Translations under genes and position numbers: made by a program
In this document: positions 52,280-60,855 of the stretch, one piece after another
Numbering within the stretch: position 1 is the stretch's first letter
Layout: each line of letters starts with the position of its first letter
The notes under the pieces: model-generated
Databases searched by the model: none
The model's input: only the letters and a program-made list of their open reading frames with translations
Told to the model about the DNA's origin: nothing
NCBI GenBank assembly: GCA_002378005.1
Contig: DFQY01000030.1
Span: 83,722 to 147,721, forward strand
Direction: 5' to 3'
DNA length: 64,000 bases
Source: Flavobacteriales bacterium UBA3477
Lineage (GTDB): Bacteria > Bacteroidota > Bacteroidia > Flavobacteriales > Schleiferiaceae

Positions 52280-52868
52280 CCCCCTATTTCTACTCCCATT
52301 GCTCTGGCTTTCATGCACAGAAGCACCGGTAGCACGACCGGATGGCTTTATGCGTATTGGGTTGCCGAACACCCAGGCTTATGCACCTTTGAGCGAAGCC
52401 GCACCCTTTGGGGTAGACATCAACGCCGAGGCCAAAGTGATGGTGAAGGAGGTGTTGACGGAAGAAGGTACGGAGCAGGCACGCGAAGGGGAATATTGGC
52501 TTGATATCGTATATCCCTCGATTTTAAGTACAGTCCAATTCACCTATAAACCCGTCGACAACAACCTCGAAGCATTGGTGCGGGATGCGCAACAATTGGC
52601 CTATAAACACACCGTAAAAGCAAGTGGGATGCGCGAGCAGTTCTTCGAATACAAGGACAAAAAGGTCTTTGGGCTCTACTATGAACTCTCCGGAGCATCG
52701 GCCACAACTACGCAGTTCTACGCCACAGATAGCACCGAACATTTCCTGCGAGGCGTGCTCTACCACTACAGCCCGCCGAATGCAGATAGCCTGGCGCCAG
52801 TAACTCAGTTCATGCGTGAGGAGATTTTGCAGATGATCAGCACACTGAATTGGACCCATGCGCCATAA
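52269..52868 (+). CDS. gldD: Gliding motility lipoprotein GldD
   Basis: 199 aa. Lipoprotein signal with Cys16 (LLPLLWLSC) and the GldD core (RPDGFMRIGLPNTQAYAPL, YPSILSTVQFTYKPVDNNL, FGLYYELSGASATTTQFYATDSTEHFLRGVLYH). GldD is needed for gliding and T9SS function in F. johnsoniae. Start overlaps gldE by 11 bp; its stop overlaps the next gene by 11 bp. Confidence 0.94.
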   Translation: MKHSPLFLLPLLWLSCTEAPVARPDGFMRIGLPNTQAYAPLSEAAPFGVDINAEAKVMVKEVLTEEGTEQAREGEYWLDIVYPSILSTVQFTYKPVDNNLEALVRDAQQLAYKHTVKASGMREQFFEYKDKKVFGLYYELSGASATTTQFYATDSTEHFLRGVLYHYSPPNADSLAPVTQFMREEILQMISTLNWTHAP

Positions 52869-53085
52869 ACTCCTTTACATAGCAGCAACGCCCATAGAGG
52901 CAGACCTCATCGCTACTTTTCTGGAAAGTCAAAGTATTCGCACGACCTTGGAACACTACCAAATGGCCAGCGTTCTGCCTGTCGGAGGAGATTTAAGCAT
53001 CAAGATTTTAGTGCATGAAGCGCAGTGGGAACGCGCACTTGAGCTGCTTAAGACCTACGTGCAACAAGAAAAAGAGGATAGCTGA
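52858..53085 (+). CDS. DUF2007-domain small protein
   Basis: 75 aa. KLLYIAATPIEADLIATFLESQSIRTTLE and GGDLSIKILVHEAQWERALELL fit the DUF2007 fold (a ferredoxin-like domain of the putative signal-transducing kind). Overlaps gldD by 11 bp and converges on the heme A synthase gene with a 38-bp overlap, so the two coding ends share sequence on opposite strands. No function is known. Confidence 0.83.
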   Translation: MRHKLLYIAATPIEADLIATFLESQSIRTTLEHYQMASVLPVGGDLSIKILVHEAQWERALELLKTYVQQEKEDS

Positions 53086-54058
53086 TCGACGCCAAAATAC
53101 CGATGCTCAGCACTAAGTGAACCGGCTGCATTGCCTTCGGTAATCCCGTGAAAAACAACACCACACCTATGGCCCATTCCATCGCGATGGCGAAGACCAA
53201 CGGTCCAAAGCCGGGAATGGAAACTCTGTGTTTGCGTTGAAGGAAAAACAGGATGCTCGTCATCAATAAAATGCCCCAAGCAAAACTGCGGTGCACCTTC
53301 GGCATTGCCCCTTCGATAGACTCAATAACCTCTGCACGCATCACTCCGTGCTCCAAGGCATAATCTACCCATTCCCTGGTCTGGGTGCCCAAGAATATTT
53401 GAAAGACCACCATCACCAACAACGCCAACAAGCCTCTGCCTACCGACTTTGGATAGGAGAATTCTCCTTCGGTATTGCGAGCCCGAAGTGCGAGCAGGAG
53501 CAACACAATAGCCACCGAACCCATCATATGTATAGTGATCTGATTTGGGACCAAGTTCCCATCGACCACAATCTTACCTAGCCAAGCTTCGAATAACAGC
53601 AGGAACAATACGCCCGCAGCGAGCACCGCGTTCCAAACATTGCGTCGCACGCCCCATACCCCGAAGATGGCCAGCGCCAACACCGGCAACCCACTCAGGG
53701 CACCAATCAGTCGATTAATGAATTCGATCCAGGTATGAACAGGGTTAAAAATGGTGTAGTCGTGGCGATCAAATAGGGCCCAATTTTCCGGTGCAAACTC
53801 CTCACCCGTAGTGAAATCTGAGGTTGCCACCCAGAATTGGTCCTTCAATAAAATCATCTGACCCTCCTCAAAGCTTCTGCCCTCCCGCCAAGTCAAGGTT
53901 TCCACATCTGTGGGAGGGATATTGTAGCCAAAACACTGTGGCCAGTCGGGACATCCCATACCCGAACCTGTCGCACGCACCACAGACCCCGCCAAGATGA
54001 CAAGGAAAATGAACACCAACGAAGTGGTCGCCCAAAAGCGAATGCGTGCGCTTCTCAT
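53048..54058 (-). CDS. ctaA: Heme A synthase (COX15/CtaA family)
   Basis: 336 aa with eight membrane helices. Converts heme O to heme A for aa3-type cytochrome oxidase. Family signature VVRATGSGMGCPDWPQCFG (near 30-48), helix-borne histidines in NPVHTWIEFINRLIG, VHRSFAWGI and MQPVHLVLSIG. It starts 1 nt after the preceding heavy-metal-domain gene and its 3' end overlaps DUF2007 by 38 bp on the other strand. The rest of the oxidase cluster is not in the window. Confidence 0.94.
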   Translation of the reverse strand: MRSARIRFWATTSLVFIFLVILAGSVVRATGSGMGCPDWPQCFGYNIPPTDVETLTWREGRSFEEGQMILLKDQFWVATSDFTTGEEFAPENWALFDRHDYTIFNPVHTWIEFINRLIGALSGLPVLALAIFGVWGVRRNVWNAVLAAGVLFLLLFEAWLGKIVVDGNLVPNQITIHMMGSVAIVLLLLALRARNTEGEFSYPKSVGRGLLALLVMVVFQIFLGTQTREWVDYALEHGVMRAEVIESIEGAMPKVHRSFAWGILLMTSILFFLQRKHRVSIPGFGPLVFAIAMEWAIGVVLFFTGLPKAMQPVHLVLSIGILASISYPLFLVARRS

Positions 54059-54059
54059 A

Positions 54060-54413
54060 TTATTCCGCTAATAAAGTAGCTGTATACAGCCCTCCACCGG
54101 CCACCGAACCGACCGCATTGGCCAATTCTTCCGCGCTCACCATCGTACTATCATAGCTCACAGTGGCCACGCTATCCTCAAATACAATAGCAAAGCTCGC
54201 CACGCCCTCATGGGCATTGAGCGACTTTTCGATCGCACCCTTACAACCCATCACGCAGGTCATGCCTGAAACAAACATTTTAGCTTCCGCATTAGGGGCC
54301 ACCTGGGCGGCCTGCGCCTGCACAGGCATTTCGATGACTTCAGGCTCCGGCTGACCACAGGAAACCACTAAAAATGAAAGGGGAATAAGGAAGGAAAGGG
54401 TTCTCATACTCAA
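54060..54413 (-). CDS. Lipoprotein with heavy-metal-associated (HMA) domain
   Basis: 117 aa. Lipobox with Cys19 (SFLVVSC), a short acidic/Ala linker, and an HMA fold (about 45-115) with GMTCVMGCKGAIEKSL, i.e. the CxxxC variant of the CxxC copper loop. Stop and the ctaA start are 1 nt apart. Position beside heme A synthase suggests periplasmic copper handling for cytochrome oxidase assembly (inference). Alternative start two codons downstream (MRTLSF). Confidence 0.85.
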   Translation of the reverse strand: MSMRTLSFLIPLSFLVVSCGQPEPEVIEMPVQAQAAQVAPNAEAKMFVSGMTCVMGCKGAIEKSLNAHEGVASFAIVFEDSVATVSYDSTMVSAEELANAVGSVAGGGLYTATLLAE

Positions 54414-54465
54414 GTATTTTCAGCAAAATTACATCCCATCGCGTCAAAGTGTGAGGCATTTGTCA

Positions 54466-54473
54466 CAATTTTG
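54466..54473 (+). promoter_or_regulatory. Probable -7 element of the EamA gene
   Basis: CAATTTTG, one mismatch to TAnnTTTG, followed by CGGC and the ATG at 54478 (leaderless geometry). Confidence 0.4.
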
Positions 54474-54477
54474 CGGC

Positions 54478-55383
54478 ATGTCGAAACAAAGTACCTCACA
54501 CTCGCCGGCCCTCCCGTGGATCCTATTCATCGGTCTGGCCATCATCTGGGGCTCGAGCTTCATTTTGATGAAACGCGGCCTTCAAAGTTTTTCCTACACC
54601 CAAGTAGGCACCATGCGCGTGAGCATCGCCGCACTTTTTATGGCGATCATTGGCTTTCGTCATTTCAAGCATTTCCGCAAGAAAGACCTCATCTCTTTAA
54701 CCATTGTGGGGTTCTTAGGAAACGCCATTCCCTATGTTTTGTTCCCCCTCGCCGTTAACCATCTAGACAGCGGCGTGGTTGGAATCATCAATTCCCTCGT
54801 GCCTCTATTTACCGTACTTATAGGCGGCTGGTTCTTCGAGAAAAAAGCCACCGATACTCAATGGCAAGGGGTGGCGGTCGGATTACTTGGCGCGGTGATT
54901 CTCATCCTTCCCATGAATTCCATCCTACAAGGCGGTTTTAGCATTGAAGGAGAATTGAGCTATGGGCTATTCGGGGTATTGGCCACCATGATGTACGGTA
55001 CCAGCGTCAATACGTTGAAATCAAACTTACCGCACCTCAAAGCACTTACGGTCACGACCCTTTCACTCGCAACCGCCGCACCATTCACCATCGTTTTTAG
55101 CTTGGCATCTGGCGTACATGAGGTGTTCCTAAACGACCCACATGCATGGACAAACTTTGGGTTCATCGCCATCTTAGGGGTCATTGGCTCGGGCATTGCC
55201 GTGATCATGTTCAACTACCTTATTCAAATCACGACCGCTCTATTCTCAAGCTCTGTGACCTATGCTATTCCGATTGTGGCTGTGCTTTGGGGACTATGGG
55301 ACGGGGAGCAAATTATTTGGAATCATCTTCTCGGCTTAGGGGTCATTCTCACCGGGATATATTTGGTGAACAAGAAAAAATAA
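54478..55383 (+). CDS. EamA/DMT-family transporter
   Basis: 301 aa, ten membrane helices in two EamA repeats: WILFIGLAIIWGSSFILMKRGL at the start, GVVGIINSLVPLFTVLIGG, then LGVIGSGIAVIMFNYLIQ and YAIPIVAVLWGLWDGEQI. Typical of drug/metabolite exporters; substrate unknown. The frame is open to a GTG at 54451, but a near-match -7 box overlaps that extension and the ATG at 54478 gives a normal N-terminus. Confidence 0.9.
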   Translation: MSKQSTSHSPALPWILFIGLAIIWGSSFILMKRGLQSFSYTQVGTMRVSIAALFMAIIGFRHFKHFRKKDLISLTIVGFLGNAIPYVLFPLAVNHLDSGVVGIINSLVPLFTVLIGGWFFEKKATDTQWQGVAVGLLGAVILILPMNSILQGGFSIEGELSYGLFGVLATMMYGTSVNTLKSNLPHLKALTVTTLSLATAAPFTIVFSLASGVHEVFLNDPHAWTNFGFIAILGVIGSGIAVIMFNYLIQITTALFSSSVTYAIPIVAVLWGLWDGEQIIWNHLLGLGVILTGIYLVNKKK

Positions 55384-55388
55384 TTCAA

Positions 55389-55419
55389 CAAAAAACCCCC
55401 ACGCCGAGGCGTGGGGGTT
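55389..55419. terminator. Intrinsic terminator between the EamA and M16 genes
   Basis: AACCCCCACGC (55394-55404) and GCGTGGGGGTT (55409-55419) with a 4-nt loop. The A7 at 55389-55395 supplies the U-tract for the minus-strand M16 transcript; it can also stop the EamA gene. Confidence 0.88.
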
Positions 55420-55449
55420 CGTCTTCAAAATTTTCGGTCTTACCGGGAA

Positions 55450-57483
55450 TTACTTCCAAGTCACTTTATCCACGGTTACCGTGAACGACTGAGGACCGGC
55501 ACTTTGCTCGATAGTCTTCACGAAAGTCAAACCATTTACTTCCTGCCACTCCTTAAATACAGTAGTAACAGTAATGTCGCCTTCAGGACCTTCTGCCGTC
55601 TCTACACTCATATATAATAGACCTGTAGCTGCATCGAAGTAATGCGTTTGCTCGCCTTCCGTAATTTGGTAGACGTTCTTACCATTGACTAATGTTTGCC
55701 CGTCGAAGGTAATGGCATCAGGGTTTTCTAACCATTCGAGTTGGCTGATTACATATTTCGCCTCCTTAGCAGTTGAGGCCAATTCCTCTCCTTCCAACTC
55801 AGCATTGCCGCGCATACCACTGCGAGTCGCTGCACCTTCCTTGTACTCCACCTTCATTAAGGTCATGCCTTGCATGCTTTGCTCAGAGAGGTAGTAATCT
55901 GGGATGTTCTTAACCGTCTTCATGCCTACGGCACCCGGCATACCCGGAGCCTCAAGGCTCATTTCTTGCTCAAAAGAAGTGATGCTTTGGAATGCTTCCG
56001 CACCACCAATGGCCTCGAAATAGTTGTTCAATACCGCTTCCTTTGTAATGCCTTCTGGCATGAACAAGAAGGTCGGTGCCTCAGTTGCATTTCCTTCGGC
56101 ATCATAGTATTCCACTTCACCAAAGGCGCTAAGCTTGCCCGCAACATCCTGCGCCTTACCCACTACAGTGATGGTCAATGGACCATTCATATAGGTGTTG
56201 GCGACGCGCATCACCTCCTCAGCCGTTACAGCTTCAAGACGTGACAAGTAATTATTGTAATAATCTGAAGGCAGGCCGTAACGGGCGATGTTCAAGGCAA
56301 AGTTTGCCGCGCTCGCTGGGCTCTCAAGAGAACGACCGAAAGATCCGCTCAAACTAGCTTTCGCTGCGATAAGGTCTTCCTCGGTAACTGCTTCGTTCTT
56401 CATGCGATCAATCTCGTACAAGAATTCAGTGATGGCAGAATCTGTCACCTCATTACGCACCTTCGCCGATGCTCCAAATGTTGCATTCAATTCGTCTACA
56501 CCGAAGTTTGAGTAGGCGCCATAAGTAAAGGCCTTGTCTTCACGCAAGTTGGTGAACAAGCGTCCCGACATACCGCCACCTAAGATTTGGTTGGCTACTC
56601 GCAAAAGCTCGATATCCGGATGGCCCTGTGGCAAGTCGATGACATTGCCCAACCATACTACGGATTGAACCGCAGAGGGTTTATCTACCATAACGATGCG
56701 AGAAGATGCCGCGCGATTTGTTTTCGCATAGTCGTGCGTAGGCACTTCAGCCGCTTTCCACTTCTTCAACGCTTTGTTGAGTTTCTTCTTGGCATCTGCC
56801 ACCGAAATATCTCCGATCACCACCATGTAGGCGATGTTTGGACGGAAGTACGTGTCGAAGTAAGCTTTACAATCGTCGATGGTGATGGCTTCTACGGTTG
56901 CTTCGGTCATCACCTCTCCATAAGGGTGCTCTAGGCCGTATAGGGCCGCACCACGTAAGTTGCCAGAGATGGCATCTGGATCGTCAGCGTTGGCCTTTAG
57001 CCCTGAGATCATTTGGCTTTTGAGCTTATCAAATTCTTCCTCAGGGAAACTAGGGTTCAATAATACATCGGAGAGGATGTCAATGAGTTGGTCAGTGTAT
57101 TTACTCAGTCCACCTACGCGGATGGAGTTGGAGCCTGTACCGAAATTGGCCCCCATAAAGTCTACTTCTTCATCCAACGCAGATTTCGTTCGATTGGAAG
57201 TTCCCGCACCGACAAGATCACCGGCAATGCTTACATAACCTGCTTTTACGCCTTCCACGATAGGATCGCGGTCCAAAATTAGTGACATGGTGATACGTGG
57301 GAGTTTGTGATCCTCCACGACGAAGACCTTGAGGCCATTTTTCAATTCAAAACTTTCGTACGAACCTATTTCCGGAGTACGTGCAGGACCTGGGGCAGGT
57401 GCTGTAGATCGGTCGATGGTTACCTGAGCACTTAAACTCATGGTAACTAAGGCTATAAACAAGGTATAGATATACTTTCTCAT
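55450..57483 (-). CDS. M16-family metallopeptidase homologue, non-catalytic, with C-terminal extension
   Basis: 677 aa. Signal peptide (about 1-19), N- and C-lobes of the M16 fold (about 30-460: ESFELKNGLKVFVVEDHKLP, PNIAYMVVIGDIS, GGGMSGRLFTNLREDKAFTYGAYS), then about 190 residues forming an extra beta-rich domain resembling lipoprotein-carrier folds. The zinc motif HxxEH is missing; the equivalent segment reads GYVSIAGDLVGAG. The substrate-groove R/Y motif (FTYGAYS) is kept. It sits 9 bp behind an active M16 gene, so the two probably form the heterodimeric M16B peptidase known from other bacteria. Confidence 0.9.
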   Translation of the reverse strand: MRKYIYTLFIALVTMSLSAQVTIDRSTAPAPGPARTPEIGSYESFELKNGLKVFVVEDHKLPRITMSLILDRDPIVEGVKAGYVSIAGDLVGAGTSNRTKSALDEEVDFMGANFGTGSNSIRVGGLSKYTDQLIDILSDVLLNPSFPEEEFDKLKSQMISGLKANADDPDAISGNLRGAALYGLEHPYGEVMTEATVEAITIDDCKAYFDTYFRPNIAYMVVIGDISVADAKKKLNKALKKWKAAEVPTHDYAKTNRAASSRIVMVDKPSAVQSVVWLGNVIDLPQGHPDIELLRVANQILGGGMSGRLFTNLREDKAFTYGAYSNFGVDELNATFGASAKVRNEVTDSAITEFLYEIDRMKNEAVTEEDLIAAKASLSGSFGRSLESPASAANFALNIARYGLPSDYYNNYLSRLEAVTAEEVMRVANTYMNGPLTITVVGKAQDVAGKLSAFGEVEYYDAEGNATEAPTFLFMPEGITKEAVLNNYFEAIGGAEAFQSITSFEQEMSLEAPGMPGAVGMKTVKNIPDYYLSEQSMQGMTLMKVEYKEGAATRSGMRGNAELEGEELASTAKEAKYVISQLEWLENPDAITFDGQTLVNGKNVYQITEGEQTHYFDAATGLLYMSVETAEGPEGDITVTTVFKEWQEVNGLTFVKTIEQSAGPQSFTVTVDKVTWK

Positions 57484-57492
57484 GGCTAGGGA

Positions 57493-58821
57493 TTATTCAG
57501 CTGCCGCTGTTGGTTCTTCACTCTTTGGCAAATAGCGCAATACCACGCGGTTGTCTTTGACCAAATACTTCTGTGCCACACGTTGAATGTCCTCGCGAGT
57601 TACGACGCGATAACGCTCGAGCTCGGTGTTGATCAGGTTGGCATCACCATAATAGGTATGGTAATCAGCCAAGCTCTCGGCAATACCCGCCATGGTTGAG
57701 TTGCTCTGTACAAATCTGCTCTCCATTTGATTTTGGATCTTCTGGAATTCACGCTCTGAGATGAGCTCGTTCTGCAAGCTGGCAATCTCCTCTTCCAAGG
57801 CAGGAACCATATCGTCGATGGTTTTTCCGGCATTGGCTAATGAGAAGGTGATGAAGGCACCGCCTTGTTCTAGCGAGAATGGGAATGAGAATACCTGTAG
57901 TGCCGTTTGATCTTGATCGACCAAACGCTTGTACATGCGTGAGGAAGGTCCACCGCTCAAAACCGTTGAGGCCATCTGAAGCGCATAGGCATCGTCAGAG
58001 GTTTGTGGAGGCATGCGGTAACCCATCATCACGGCAGGTAGTTGAATATTGTCGTAGATGGTTGCCGTTTTCTCTCCTCCTAGGGCAGGTTCAATGACCG
58101 TAGGCTGCTCAACTGGTGTTCCAGCAGGAATATCACCAAAGTACGCCTCAATCAATGCTTTGGTCTTCTCAACGTCGATATCACCGGCAATACTCAAGGT
58201 CGCATTGTTCGGGATGTAGAACTTTTTGTAGAACGCCATGAACTCGTCTAATTGGGCCGCATTCAAATGATCCATAGAACCAATTGGAACCCAGTTATAG
58301 GGATGCTCTGTGTACAGGCGCTTCATCATGTTCTCCAACCAAGAACCATAAGGCTGGTTGTCTACGCGCTGACGCTTCTCTTCTTTTACTACCTCGCGCT
58401 GAGTTTCCACTCCAACGGTTTGAATGTTCGCATGCAACATACGCTCACTCTCCAACCAAAGGCCTAATTCCATTTGGTTTGACGGCAATAATTCAAAGTA
58501 GAAGGTACGGTCTTGGGAGGTGTTGGCATTCAATGCTCCGCCCGCATTTGTCACATAGCTGTCAAATTCGCCGCGACCAATGTTTTCACTTCCTTCAAAG
58601 AGCAGGTGCTCGAAGAAGTGCGCAAAACCTGTGCGTTCTGGATTTTCGTTTTTAGAGCCAACGTGATAGAGTACTGTAACGGCCGTAATAGGCGTGCTGT
58701 GGTCTTCGTGTAGAATGACGTGCAACCCATTGTTCAAATCGTATTCTTCAAAGGCAATGTTGTTTTGAGACCAAGCGCTTAGTGTCGATAGCAGCAACCC
58801 GGTCAATACCATCTTTTTCAT
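57493..58821 (-). CDS. M16-family zinc metallopeptidase (catalytic subunit)
   Basis: 442 aa from the ATG at 58821 (MKKMVLTGLLLSTLSAWSQ, signal peptide). The zinc site HFFEHLLFEGSENI carries HxxEH, with the third ligand Glu further on (ETQREVVKEEKRQR). The second lobe is standard (GGPSSRMYKRLVDQDQTALQVFS). The frame is open to 58977, but that would cross the rplU promoter and delete the signal peptide position. Pairs with the inactive M16 protein downstream; probably degrades periplasmic peptides. Confidence 0.93.
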   Translation of the reverse strand: MKKMVLTGLLLSTLSAWSQNNIAFEEYDLNNGLHVILHEDHSTPITAVTVLYHVGSKNENPERTGFAHFFEHLLFEGSENIGRGEFDSYVTNAGGALNANTSQDRTFYFELLPSNQMELGLWLESERMLHANIQTVGVETQREVVKEEKRQRVDNQPYGSWLENMMKRLYTEHPYNWVPIGSMDHLNAAQLDEFMAFYKKFYIPNNATLSIAGDIDVEKTKALIEAYFGDIPAGTPVEQPTVIEPALGGEKTATIYDNIQLPAVMMGYRMPPQTSDDAYALQMASTVLSGGPSSRMYKRLVDQDQTALQVFSFPFSLEQGGAFITFSLANAGKTIDDMVPALEEEIASLQNELISEREFQKIQNQMESRFVQSNSTMAGIAESLADYHTYYGDANLINTELERYRVVTREDIQRVAQKYLVKDNRVVLRYLPKSEEPTAAAE

Positions 58822-58842
58822 GAAGTATTTGTTAAGGTTGCT

Positions 58843-58850
58843 CAAATATA
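58843..58850 (-). promoter_or_regulatory. -7 promoter element of the M16 operon
   Basis: TATATTTG on the minus strand, exact match, 21 nt before the ATG at 58821. Confidence 0.6.
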
Positions 58851-58938
58851 AGGGCCAATTCAAGGCCGCCCTCACCCCCAGCAAGGATATTCTTTCAAAC
58901 TCATTTATTTTAACACTTTGTTTGTCACAAGTTTGTTC

Positions 58939-58946
58939 TATATTTG
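58939..58946 (+). promoter_or_regulatory. -7 promoter element of rplU-rpmA
   Basis: TATATTTG, exact match, 21 nt before the rplU ATG. TTTG elements about 20 bp upstream (58917-58925) may serve as the -33 TTG. Confidence 0.7.
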
Positions 58947-58967
58947 CAGCCCTTAAAAACAAGTATA

Positions 58968-59459
58968 ATGTACGCAATTGTAGAGATAGCAGGGCTTCAA
59001 TACAAAGTTGAGAAAGACCAACGCTTGTACGTAAACCGCTTGAACGTTGAAGAAGGCAAGAAGGTTAAGTTTGACCGTGTCCTTTTGATCGAAGAGAAAG
59101 GTGATGTAAAGGTTGGCGCCCCGGTTATAGATGGTGCCGTAGTAGAGGCAACTGTCAATGGCGAAGTGAAAGGCGATAAAGTTCTTGTATTCAAGAAGAA
59201 GCGTCGCAAAGGTTACCAGAAAATGAACGGTCACCGTCAAATGTTCACTTCTATAACTATTAACAAAATCACTGCGAAGGCTCCAGCTAAAAAGGCTGCA
59301 GCTAAGGCAACTGAAGACGCGGAAGCAGCTCCTGCAAAGGCAGCGGCTAAGAAGCCTGCAGCTAAAAAGGCAACTACTGCCAAGAAGCCTGCAGTTAAAA
59401 AGCCAGCTACTAAGAAGCCAGCAACCAAGAAAGCAGCTCCTAAAAAAGCAGAAAAATAA
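58968..59459 (+). CDS. rplU: 50S ribosomal protein L21 with Lys/Ala/Pro-rich C-terminal tail
   Basis: 163 aa. Residues 1-102 are ordinary bL21 (MYAIVEIAGLQYKVEKDQ, GYQKMNGHRQMFTSITINKI). Residues 103-163 are a low-complexity tail of KKPA/TKKPA/AAKK units with a few acidic residues (TEDAEA), like histone H1 or the tails of some bacterial nucleoid proteins. Typical L21 is about 103 aa. The frame also opens at a TTG at 58944, inside the -7 box; the ATG at 58968 is the start. Followed after 8 bp by rpmA. Confidence 0.95.
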   Translation: MYAIVEIAGLQYKVEKDQRLYVNRLNVEEGKKVKFDRVLLIEEKGDVKVGAPVIDGAVVEATVNGEVKGDKVLVFKKKRRKGYQKMNGHRQMFTSITINKITAKAPAKKAAAKATEDAEAAPAKAAAKKPAAKKATTAKKPAVKKPATKKPATKKAAPKKAEK

Positions 59460-59467
59460 TATAGATT

Positions 59468-59725
59468 ATGGCTCACAAGAAAGGTGTCGGTAGTTCGAAA
59501 AACGGACGCGAATCAGCAAGTAAACGATTGGGTATCAAGATTTTTGGTGGCCAAGATGCAATTGCAGGTAACATCATCGTACGTCAGCGTGGTACTAAGC
59601 ACGCAGCAGGTGAGAACGTAGGTGTAGGTAAAGACCACACATTGTTCGCACTAGTTGACGGTAAAGTTGAGTTCCGCAAGAAAAAAGACAACAAATCATA
59701 CGTTAGCGTAGTACCTAACGCATAA
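59468..59725 (+). CDS. rpmA: 50S ribosomal protein L27
   Basis: 85 aa. MAHKKGVGSSKNGRESASKRLGIKIFGGQ is the diagnostic N-terminus that reaches the peptidyl-transferase centre; no Firmicutes-type cleaved leader. GTKHAAGENVGVGKDHTLFALVDGKVEF completes the fold. Second gene of rplU-rpmA. Confidence 0.97.
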   Translation: MAHKKGVGSSKNGRESASKRLGIKIFGGQDAIAGNIIVRQRGTKHAAGENVGVGKDHTLFALVDGKVEFRKKKDNKSYVSVVPNA

Positions 59726-59749
59726 GAATTGTTTTGTTTTAGACGAAGG

Positions 59750-59778
59750 AACCCGGTTCGAAAGAATCGGGTTTTTTT
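59750..59778 (+). terminator. Intrinsic terminator of rplU-rpmA
   Basis: AACCCGGTTC (59750-59759), loop GAAA, GAATCGGGTT (59764-59773), then T-rich. The downstream minus-strand SDR gene ends at 59777, right at the T-run. Confidence 0.88.
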
Positions 59779-60850
59779 ATGCCCTTTCGAAGGCCTCGCG
59801 CATGGTAGCCCCCATTTCTTGAAAGGTTTGGTTCTCAGCGCGGTATCCGTTCTCCAATAAGGCTACACCACTATGACCGTCGTAGATGTTTCGACTAAAG
59901 AGCAAGATGCGCATCGAAGCGCCAAAGAATCTGCCTACCACAGGCAAATATTTCAATGAATCCAAGGCCCGCATGCGACGAAGCCAAGGGTCTCGGTTCA
60001 GTGGTCGCAATTTTTGATCACGGCCGAGCGCATCGCGTAGCCCACACAGGAGGTCGTGGAATTCCGGGTTGGAGCCCACAGCCACGAAGGGGCCTTGCAA
60101 TCGGTCGCGATGCGCTCGGCCCACAATTTCAGCCACATCTCTAACATCTACAATTCCGGTACGACCGTCTGTACTGATGGGAAGTTTTTTGTGCCACAAG
60201 CGCCACCATAATTCCTGCGGCGAGGCGGAGATAGGCCCCATGCCGACAATGACCCCAGGACGAATGATGCTAATACTCATTCCTTCGTGATGGGCGCGCC
60301 ACACCTCGAGTTCACTCAAAATCTTGCTCTTGGCGTAAGTACCTAAGGAGTCTTTGCCCTTGTTGGGTTGGAAATCGGCCACCTCTAGGACGGTTTCCTC
60401 GTCGAGAGTGGCGGCATTTCCCATCACTGCTATGCTCGAGATGTGGGTAAAGTGTTGGGCGTTCAAGGCTTCGGCGAGCAACAATACCTCTTGTGTTAAA
60501 CGAACATTGGGGTTGGCCCCTGAGGTACCTTTGTTCACATCAATGACCGCAGCGGTGTGGATAATTTCCCATTGGTGGTCTTGTCTCGGTAAGGCGGTGA
60601 TGGCCTCATGGTGGTTTAGAAGGTCAAGGGAAATCCAATGTACTTGTGGGTGATAATGGAAGATGTGGGATTCAAGTCCTAGGAAGGTGGCGGTCATCTC
60701 CAGTTGCTCGAAACTGCTCGAGGCGCGGGAGGTGCAGTAAATGGGTCCTTGATGTGCTGGGCGGCCAGTTAAACCTAATAAATCAGCTAAGATGAATGAA
60801 CCTAATTGGCCCGTTGCCCCCGTCAAGAATATTGCTGCCGTACTTTCCAT
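59777..60850 (-). CDS. Extended short-chain dehydrogenase/NAD-dependent epimerase-like protein
   Basis: 357 aa. Rossmann signature LTGATGQLGSFILAD (9-23), IIHTAAVIDVNKGTSG, and the catalytic YAKSK (Y-x3-K) near 172; ISIIRPGVIVGMGPISASPQELW follows the pattern of extended SDRs that act on nucleotide sugars or isoprenoid/steroid substrates. The C-terminus is divergent and holds no further known domain. The substrate cannot be told. Divergent from mrp, with a one-mismatch -7 box 5 nt before the ATG. Confidence 0.87.
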   Translation of the reverse strand: MESTAAIFLTGATGQLGSFILADLLGLTGRPAHQGPIYCTSRASSSFEQLEMTATFLGLESHIFHYHPQVHWISLDLLNHHEAITALPRQDHQWEIIHTAAVIDVNKGTSGANPNVRLTQEVLLLAEALNAQHFTHISSIAVMGNAATLDEETVLEVADFQPNKGKDSLGTYAKSKILSELEVWRAHHEGMSISIIRPGVIVGMGPISASPQELWWRLWHKKLPISTDGRTGIVDVRDVAEIVGRAHRDRLQGPFVAVGSNPEFHDLLCGLRDALGRDQKLRPLNRDPWLRRMRALDSLKYLPVVGRFFGASMRILLFSRNIYDGHSGVALLENGYRAENQTFQEMGATMREAFERA

Positions 60851-60855
60851 GGATT

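Noticed and set aside
59237..59476. A minus-strand open frame of Ala/Phe/Leu-rich repeats opposite the rplU tail
   Set aside because: It is only the complement of the Lys/Ala/Pro codon repeats in L21; no promoter, and its amino-acid bias follows from the sense gene.
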